Source of the DNA: Pseudeuparius sepicola
Taxonomy: Eukaryota; Arthropoda; Insecta; Coleoptera; Anthribidae
Direction of reading: 5' to 3'
Length of the DNA: 64,000 bases
Assembly (NCBI GenBank): GCA_963920635.1
Contig: OY987302.1
Coordinates: forward strand, 46,317,500 to 46,381,499
Shown: positions 56,735 to 64,000 of the stretch, one piece after another
Numbering within the stretch: position 1 is the stretch's first letter
Layout of the letters: every line of letters begins with the position of its first letter
Program-made: the position numbers and the translations under genes
The notes under the pieces: generated by a model
The model's input: only the letters and a program-made list of their open reading frames with translations
Told to the model about the DNA's origin: nothing
Databases searched by the model: none

Positions 56735-56875
56735 TGTTAAAGTTATAAAGGTAGAGGAAAACAAGTCAAGTTCTAGCATCAGTGAAGCAAATTCTAATAG
56801 TTTGGACAAAACTAGTTTTACAAGTATAAACGAACCTAGTTGTAGTTATCGAAGTCTTGACCAGTCCACGTTGAG
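56735..56875 (+). CDS. Orphan exon-like segment rich in Ser/Asn
   Basis: A good acceptor (tttgttttag) and donor (GTGAGC) bound 141 bp, open in one frame with no stop and a symmetrical phase. The peptide begins VKVIKVEENKSSSSISEANS and continues with a Ser/Thr-rich stretch ending SYRSLDQSTL, without a recognised domain; it would be disordered. The strand matches the THAP exon at 42594, so the two could belong to one gene spanning the AFG3L2 locus, but no linking exon was seen. Confidence 0.35.
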
Positions 56876-57088
56876 GTGAGCTTAATTTATTATCAATATT
56901 CAAGTTTATAGGGAGATAGTAATTCAGAAAAACAAGCACTCTTTTGAATTGCGCGGTCTGAAGGTCTAATGCGCATGTTCCATAGACCCATGCGCAGATC
57001 TACAATTTGCGAAAAAAAAGTTTTTCAGCACTCTACCTATAAATATGATTTCTATGGCTTTTACTGACCTAACCCGGAGACCACTCTC

Positions 57089-58021
57089 AGGCGCTTTCGA
57101 GTATGATGTGTCAAGCTCTGGGTGTTTGAGACTCCGTTTTGCTTGTGTGCCGTTCATACCCGAACACTATATAGAATCTAGGGTTCCTTTATTAGGGAAC
57201 CCTAATATAATCCAGTTATTATTTTTGTTTTATGTCTATGAGCTAACCTTAAATTTACGATGCGAATGCTATAATTTGCAAATAGAAATGGAAAAAATTG
57301 TTAGTGAAGTCATGGTAAGTTATATTTTTCGTTATTCTCCGCAAGAGAATCAAGCGAAGGTCCATAAAACATCAAACTGACCATCAATGATTCTACTGCG
57401 CAACTCGGAGCGTCACGTACCTAATAAACGGCTGCTGTTCGAGGGGGCTGGGGGGAGGAAAAAAGAGCAACTCTGGAGCATCAAGCTCAAGCATACCCCA
57501 GAGAAATGGAGTAGCATTTCTCTGGCATACCCGAAAGACTGAAATGGAAGTGGAGTACTCCTGAGTAGCTCTGGAGTGCTCTAAGTGTAATACCCGAAAG
57601 CGACTCCGGTCTGCCGCGTGCGGCAGACCGGAGTGCGGATCGAGAGATCAGATATCCTTTCGGGTATGCTTGAGCTTGATGCTCCAGAGTTGCTCTTTTT
57701 TCCTCCCCCCTGCCCCCTCGAGCACCAGCCGTTTATTAGGTACGTGACGTTGTCAATTTGATGATTTATGGACCTTCGCTTGATTCTCTTGTGGAGTCAA
57801 TGCTAATTAACGAAAAATATAACTTACCATAACTTCACTATCAACCCTTTTTTCCATTTCTATTTGCAATTATAGCATTTGCATCGTAAATTGAAGGTTA
57901 GTTCATAGACATAAAACAAAAATAATAACTGGATCCTATAGAGCGTTCGGGTATGAACGGCACTCAAGCAAAACGGAGTCTCAAACACACAGAGCTTGAC
58001 ACATCATACCCGAAAGCGCCT
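57089..58021. mobile_element. Foldback element with a GC-rich central palindrome
   Basis: The outer ends AGGCGCTTTCG and CGAAAGCGCCT pair, and arms 57089-57540 and 57650-58021 match closely. Shared blocks include TTGAGACTCCGTTTTGCTTG, GTTTATTAGGTACGTGACG and GAGCTTGATGCTCCAGAGTT (some on the opposite strand). At the centre 57603-57634 is a perfect 15-bp palindrome (ACTCCGGTCTGCCGC and complement) around GT. Non-coding. Confidence 0.75.
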
Positions 58022-58595
58022 CAGTTTCAGTTAGTCCGACGATAAAATGACGGTGCCCACGTGTCGTGTCCCGTAACCTCGTGGTAGCAGGCGGGAGGGG
58101 CGAGGGGGCTCCCACATAAGAGCTAGAGAATCGAAATATGCAAAAATATTGGCCTGGGATAGACGTCGAAAATAACATTTCAATCTCACATAAGAGAAAA
58201 TATCAAGAAAGTTAAGAGCTGAAGTAGATAACCGCATGCGACATCCGAATCCAACAATTATTATTATTATTTACTACGATTCCATAAGAATAGAAAAATT
58301 TGCATAGCACTTAATAATACTGAAGTAGATAAAGGTCATAGATAAAGGATTTATATAAAGGTGGTATGACAAGTCAGACGTGCACTGCTCGCCACTTTAT
58401 TCTCTAATTCCCCGAACAATAAATGGTCCTGATTTTTTATGGGATGAGAGTGGATAATAGTCCTAGTTACCGAACACAATAAGACCAAAGAAACAACAAC
58501 AACTAACCTAACTTAATAACCTGTTCTGTGCTTTAGGTGCTTTGCCACTGTTCTGTTGCCGATAAACATGTTTGAAAATATATTGGAAATAAATA
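58022..58595. other. Upstream region of the C3orf38 homologue
   Basis: This 570-bp stretch should hold the promoter and 5' UTR of the following gene. No TATA box or initiator can be assigned with confidence. The minus-strand ORFs over 57981-58237 are not credited. Confidence 0.4.
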
Positions 58596-59565
58596 ATGGC
58601 AAATTCTAATGCCGATTCTAAATTTGAAATTGTACAAGTTCTACTAAAATTAAGCGAATACGACTTACTTTCGTTAGAGAAAACAGTGACTCAGAGTCTG
58701 AGAAAATCTGAACAAAGTGATGGTAGGTTTAGTAACTTTCTCATCATTTTATAAATTGAACACTATTTTGTTCATTTTTTAAGATGCTATAAAGAATATT
58801 ATAAAGTACTCCCCAGATGTGATAAGTATTCTAAGAAGAAAAGTTGTGACAAGGGAGATCTTGTTTGATTACCTTGAGGAAAAATCGGTGCAAATAAGAC
58901 TACCGATTACAAAAAATGAACTTATTGATAAAATTGTAGAATTGTGGAATCTCCCTAGGAATAGTAATAACAGTAACTTTAAAAGCCTTGCATCTCAAGA
59001 AATTAATGAAGGCAGTAACTCTATAAGGAACATATTATCAACAAGAAGCAATGAGGTAACACAAAATAATGAACCAGAGAGTGGTGTTAGTTTGTTAGCC
59101 GAACAATTCGCAAAGTGGTTTTATACAATGCTAAATTCTGACGAAGGTGTTGGTTCTGAACATTTTTTCCCAGATGCTAAATTACATGTAAAGATGTATG
59201 CAAATGAGGAGTGTGATAGTACAGTTGTAGAAAATGCTCCCGAAGAAATCCGAAATACCCTCCTACAACTTAAACTTCAACACAGTTTATTCTTCAATCT
59301 CAATGATTCTAAGGAAGGCATTCAAGGAAGAATGGATCCTCATGGGTTAGTTCTTGTGTTGGCTTGTGGGACTTTACATATTAGTAGTACATGTGCCGGG
59401 GTTTTCGAACAGGTTTTTGCGTTAGCGAGAGATCCCTTCTGTGAAAATAATTGGAAAGTGAAGAACACAGAACTTCGTTTAAGAAGTAAAAACACTGTTA
59501 CCGGACTTCCTACTTTATGTGAAAGTGAGCTGACATCCGACTTGTTAATGTTACCTTCTAATTAA
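58596..59565 (+). CDS. C3orf38: C3orf38 homologue (DUF4518 family), two exons
   Basis: Exon 1 is 58596-58722 (MANSNADSKFEIVQVLLKLS...), donor GTAGGT. Exon 2 is 58784-59565, acceptor tttttaag. The 61-bp intron splits the Asp codon, and the 302-residue product is near the roughly 330 of vertebrate C3orf38. Matching features are the N-terminal helical part ending in AIKNIIKYSPDVISILRRKVV then REILFDYL, a low-complexity Asn/Ser linker near residues 100-140, and a C-terminal NTF2-like domain with LLAEQFAKWFYTMLN, HFFPDAKL and LVLACGTLH. The cellular function of this family is poorly defined, so none is claimed. Both exons are intact. Confidence 0.8.
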
Positions 59566-59741
59566 CTTTTTATGTATTTTTTCTTTATAAGTGACAAAAA
59601 TAATTAAGTAAAAAGTCTTATTTACTTTACATACCTGTAGTTTTCTATATAAAGCTGTAAATCGTATTGATTATGAGAGGATGGAGTTCCTACCATAATC
59701 TATTAAGGAACTGTATAATCCTGGGTATAATCTATTAAAGA

Positions 59742-61148
59742 CAGTGGCGTTCCTAGATGTTTGGCCGCCCGTCTGTAGAATATAATAAAAAAAATATTTC
59801 TTAAAAAAACTTAAAAAATCTTGAATTTCTAGGTTTTTCCGTCCCTTGTAATTACCTAGGAGGTAATTGCAAAAATTATTAGGTAGGTATAACAACAATA
59901 ATATTAGGTATTCTCAAAAATATAGAGGGTGTATCTTTGATAGGTACCAATATTTTAAGGGCAGGTGGGAAAAAAATGCGCTTGTTACGGATCTGCAATA
60001 ATTTTTTTTAAAAGTGCATATTAACGCAAAAACATTGACCTTTCCGGGCAAAAACAGATCGATAATCTTTACCACAGACGAGAATCTTTACTATTAGGTT
60101 CCGTTGCCGTTCGTACCGCTTCGTCAAGGTATTTGAAGAATCGTAAAATATTAAATTTTTTGTTCGTTTCTTTCTTTCTAACGAATGAGTGTATTTTTCT
60201 TTGAAAAAGGAATTCGAACACACAAATTACTCTTACAAAATTTGTCGGGCGTAGACGACCCTTCCCAACCCCTTTAAAGAGGACGTAAAATATCGGTAAA
60301 GTAAGAAAAATGGATGTGTTTTTTTAAACCAATCGTATGTGTGCTTGGAGAAAGAATAACCAGTTCGTGAGACCACAAAAACGTGAATAGGAATTTTCAT
60401 TCGCAGAAATGCGTCAACGTAGCCACCCAGGGTGGCTAGTCCGCCGACCTACCTCAAGCATTTGCTGCCGGTACAGTGACATTACATTACGCGGGGGCTA
60501 AGGTTGATATGACCTATTTTCGAAACATGGAGTAAATTTTGTTTGTCTTTTTTTGCTTTATGGAGATCGTCGATTACGTGGTTAAAATATATGTTCCTAT
60601 CAAAGTTCCACCCTGTATATTCAGAGTGTCTCACTTAAGAGTGTAACAACCTTATAACTTCTTTAATCTTTAACCGACCAGAACGAAATTTTTACCAAAG
60701 GTAGATGGCATTGCTGCCTACTTATTTTCAAAATATTAGTTACCTACTCCAAGGTCAAAGCCACCTGCGATGCCACAATCGAGGCTAAAAGTCCGAAAGT
60801 TATATAAGGCATTTTTTCTCAAAAAAATTTACTAAACAAATCCAAAATTTTGTCAAAATAAAAAAAAATTAAATAAGTCCAAAAATAACAATTTAATAAT
60901 TTTCTGCATTTAGGAAAATGTGCCATGGAAGTTTTGAAGGCAAATAATGAATGACAATAGACATGACAGCAAAAATGGTGCATTGTTGATGATATTTTTT
61001 TTTTGAGGGCGAATGCAAGTAATGTAGAGACGACACTTTTTTTTCTGAAAAAATATTCTTTCGCGACGGAAGGGCGGCCTGTGGCCGCCCCTAGATTTGG
61101 CCGCCCGTCTGCGACGCAGACCTCTGCTGCCGGGTCAGCTCGCCCCTG
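59742..61148. mobile_element. Non-autonomous hAT-like element, 1.4 kb
   Basis: Exact 8-bp duplications ATTAAAGA lie at 59734-59741 and 61149-61156. The ends are CAGTGGCGTTCCTAG and GCTCGCCCCTG, with subterminal TTTGGCCGCCCGTCTG on both sides (59759 onward and about 61096). The 121-codon minus-strand ORF at 60819-61184 crosses the right end and is not a gene. An AACTGTATAATCC...GGGTATAATC block occurs on both sides of the element, so the insertion hit a locally repeated sequence. Confidence 0.85.
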
Positions 61149-61222
61149 ATTAAAGAACTGTATAATCCTCCTGGGTATAATCACAGAAAATATTCAGAAC
61201 AGAAGACGCTTCTTTATGGCAG

Positions 61223-61386
61223 CTGTCAAATGGACTCCAACTTTTAAGCTTAATATTTCTCCAATGCATTGATAAAGGAGGTGCACTAATCTATGAATTT
61301 CGAAGATTTTATTTTAGGAAAATATAATTTCACAAGAAATATAATCTGCTTGTTTTTGGAACCAGAAGTTGGAGTCCATTTGACAG
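61223..61386. repeat. Hairpin with 21-bp inverted repeats
   Basis: CTGTCAAATGGACTCCAACTT (61223 on) and its complement before 61386 are exact around about 120 bp. It may be a tiny MITE. The ORF 61293-61538 overlaps it and has no recognised product. 61540-63130 contains only AT-rich sequence without gene signals. Confidence 0.65.
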
Positions 61387-63131
61387 GCACTGTTACGGAG
61401 CATTCTGTTGTGGAACTATATTTTCCATGGACAAGACAAAAGAGTTGCTTTTTTGTGACGAAAAATTATATTTTCTCTGGTGTAATCATTAGTTCAGTAT
61501 CCTTCAGATCTTGTTTACTGACAATAACTCGACTCTAATCTAACACTTCTTGGCCTCTCATTCGCTTTCTGCTACCTAACCCTAACCCAAGAACTAAATT
61601 GTGGTGCCTAGTTGCCTTGTTGGATTTTTATAAAATTTACTGGAAATTTGTGGAAAATTTCATTGCGGCATTGACAAGATATCAGTGGGCAATTTAAGTC
61701 ATTTGCTGAAGCATATTTTTAAAAACTACAATAAGTATGTAGGTACAGTATTACCACGCATCTAAAAAAAATGTGTCAACTAAATAACCTCACGCACGGA
61801 CGTTCTGAGATTTCAATTTTGTTTTCCAACACCTAGGTAGGTATATTGAGGTTATAAAGTTGTTCAAATCATTCTGAATATATTCTTTTACTCAATGATA
61901 CAGGACAAATGTAAAAATTGAAGTTATACAGCTATTTTTTTATAGATTTTAATATTAGAAAATTAGTGGACAATGTCCACAATGTCACATTAGTCCGGCA
62001 CTATCATTTGTTGCTTCCATGCAATATTCCTTTTACATTTCTTATGACACTGCCATGTATTGGCTAACTGGGGTTTCCATAACCAAGGATTAAACTAGCA
62101 AAATCAGCATTATACAGAGTGTCCATAAAATGTCTCCTGTTCTTAAAATAAGATTGGCATGGAAAAAGTTAACATTGCTTATACTGGATGACCAGAAAAT
62201 TGAATAAATGTTAATTCGCATAGGAGTAAACTGTCTATTTATAGAGATAGTGAAAAAAGTTATAAAGAAAATTTGTTCAGAGTGATAAGTTACTTTTACG
62301 TGTACAAAATTTCAAAACCTACTTTGATTTTTTCATTTTATCACGATACACAGAAAACGGTATGCCAGCTGAAAATTAAACTCTTCTGCGCACTTACGTC
62401 ACTTCAAGAAAAGCGCGGCCAACTTACCAAAAATTAGTCTCACTGACATACATCAGTTATCAATTTTATGTCAAGTTAAATCCCAAAATAGTATGTAGGC
62501 ACCTTTGAGACACCTTGGTGTATATGTGGTTGCCTGGCTCACTATAAACGAGTCGAATTTCAGATTAAAAATAAAAGGTAGCCATGATTTTGTTGAATAA
62601 GCGTCACTGTTGACGTCACAGCACCTGCGTGCGGGCATACCGTTATCTGTGTATCGTGCATTTTATTCACGTTTTTCCAAATAAATGGCATTCTGTAAAT
62701 AGTAGGACAAAACTGGTATTAATAAAACTTCCTCAGAATGGAAAACTGCTCATGACGACAAAATTTAACGATTCTAGGCATACTTTGTATTTTGGAAAAT
62801 ATTGGGAGGAAACTCAAAGAAGCCCAGGATTGTCAAATTTTTTTCAAATATTTAGCACAAAAACTGAGACACTAATCCGAAAATAAAAAAAAAATGTGTA
62901 TCAACATCTCAGACTATATGTAGGTACACATTTTTTTGTATTTTTATATTTTACCTGCTCATAATCTATAATTTGTTCTAGACCTTAGAGCCAGACAGCA
63001 TTAAGTCCACTTTTCTGCATTTTAAGGTCAGATCAGCATAGATTTTCTCCACCTCTTTTCATTGCACATACCAGATTTTTTCGGTATTAAGTCCAAATTT
63101 GAGGTTATGTACCTTGATTTAATACTATAAT

Positions 63132-63158
63132 CATTGAGTAAAGGATATAATATATTCT
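63132..63158 (+). repeat. Fragment of the MITE found at 26734-26804
   Basis: CATTGAGTAAAGGATATAAT and the following TATATTCT match the end of the small palindromic MITE in the centre of the 26345-27165 foldback. Only one end is present here, abutting the start of the 63166 repeat. Confidence 0.5.
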
Positions 63159-63165
63159 ACAGTGT

Positions 63166-63727
63166 GTCCCACTTAAGGACTGACCACCCCTGTAAAATTT
63201 TTATTTATGGCTCGATTTACATAAACTTTTTTTGTTGGATAGAGCTTCAAAAATGGCATTAAATGTATAATTCAGGTACCTCGTGCCTTAAATTCATGGC
63301 CCACCGAGACGGTGTTTTAGTGCTGAAATTTCGAAAAGTACTATAGGGATTTTTTTAGAGGAAAATCCATGCCGGATTCTTATTCACCGTTGTTCGAAAC
63401 CCAAACGTACCAATTTGCATTACTATAGCTCTACAGGGTGTTTCAAAATTTTTAGTGTCCCACTTAATTAGTGACCACCCCTGTAAAATTTTTATTTTAA
63501 GCACGATTTCATAAACTTTTTTTTTTGTTGGATAGAGCTTCAATAATGGCATTAAATGCATAGATAATTCAGGTGCCTCGTGCGTTACATTCATAGCCCA
63601 CTGAGACGAAGTTTTAGTGCTGAAATTTCGAGAAGTACCTACTATTAGGGACTTTTTTAGAGAAAAATTAATGCTAGATTTTTATTCAACGTTGTTGGAA
63701 ACCCAAACGTACCAATTTGCATTAGAA
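63166..63727 (+). repeat. Two tandem copies of a 270-285-bp unit
   Basis: 63166-63432 and 63452-63727 share GTCCCACTTAA, GACCACCCCTGTAAAATTTT, GTTGGATAGAGCTTCAA, CAGGTrCCTCGTGC and AAACCCAAACGTACCAATTTGC with about 85-90 percent agreement. A CTACAGGGTGTTTC block separates them. It probably belongs to a mariner-type foldback running past the window, since the window ends at AAACACCCTGTG. No coding function. Confidence 0.75.
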
Positions 63728-64000
63728 AATGGAGGACTAATTGAAATGACTGAAATTTGCATTTATGTTATGTTGTGTTGTTTATTCATGTACTTGATGA
63801 TATTAAATTAAATAAAAAAATTGTTCGGTAATAAATATTTGAAAGAATATGAGTTCCTTATGAATATTTTAGTGACCAACTTACCAGAAATTAAGAAAAT
63901 TAATTACAAATTAGTACTTTTTGTTTGGAACCTCTCACTGCATATAAGAATCCAGCCTTACTTTTCCTTTTAATTTTTTTGAAACACCCTGTGAAGCTAT

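Noticed and set aside
60819..61184. 121-codon minus-strand ORF
   Set aside because: It runs across the right end of the hAT-like element into flanking sequence and has no domain.

Overview
This is a TE-rich, AT-rich animal nuclear segment. Short GT-AG introns of about 57-61 bp sit beside introns of up to 20 kb, and there are TA-, TTAA-, TTA- and 8-bp-duplicating DNA transposons, a DIRS retrotransposon and host genes of insect type. An insect with a transposon-swollen genome (a beetle is plausible) fits best; nothing here fixes the order. There are no bacterial genes, rRNA, CRISPR arrays or intact tRNAs.

Four host loci are supported. (1) A cGAS-like receptor (Mab-21/cGAS nucleotidyltransferase family, plus strand) has exons at 755-981, 2615-2765, 22531-22689, 22747-22887, 22949-23074 and 24734-24916. 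Its first exon(s) lie outside the window or are not recognised, and a 19.8-kb intron separates exons 2 and 3 of this set. (2) AFG3L2, the mitochondrial m-AAA protease (minus strand), has seven exons from 51003 down to 38608 that join into a complete 794-residue reading frame. (3) A two-exon C3orf38/DUF4518 homologue lies at 58596-59565 (plus). (4) A THAP-domain first exon at 42594-42664 (plus) lies inside an AFG3L2 intron. Two orphan exon-like pieces (28476-28681 minus, 56735-56875 plus) are not identified.

The large cGLR intron holds the most striking structure: a 13.9-kb element (4194-18092) with mariner-like ends and a TA duplication. It contains two 4350-bp inverted arms (4605-8954 and 13294-17643) that match without any net indel. 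The arms carry a small unidentified two-ORF module, tandem arrays and old piggyBac relics. Between them are a further, clearly diverged inverted-repeat zone, a truncated non-LTR tail and a 2.3-kb piggyBac element with a broken transposase. This element, a MITE and a third mariner-like fragment all split a second, truncated copy of the cGLR exon-2 acceptor region.

The rest is mostly foldback and terminal-inverted-repeat elements. Those with a readable target duplication are four hAT-like elements (18592-19141, 20390-22338, 29540-30316, 59742-61148), one PIF/Harbinger-like element (36294-38040) and three TA-flanked elements (34734-35580, 44334-45249, 47805-48875). Other foldbacks lie at 26345-27165, 31974-34650, 40845-41876 and 57089-58021. 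About 600 bp upstream of the AFG3L2 start codon sits a 3.9-kb DIRS-type tyrosine-recombinase retrotransposon (51611-55508). It keeps its inverted termini and internal complementary region, but its ORFs are frameshifted and its RNase H region is missing.
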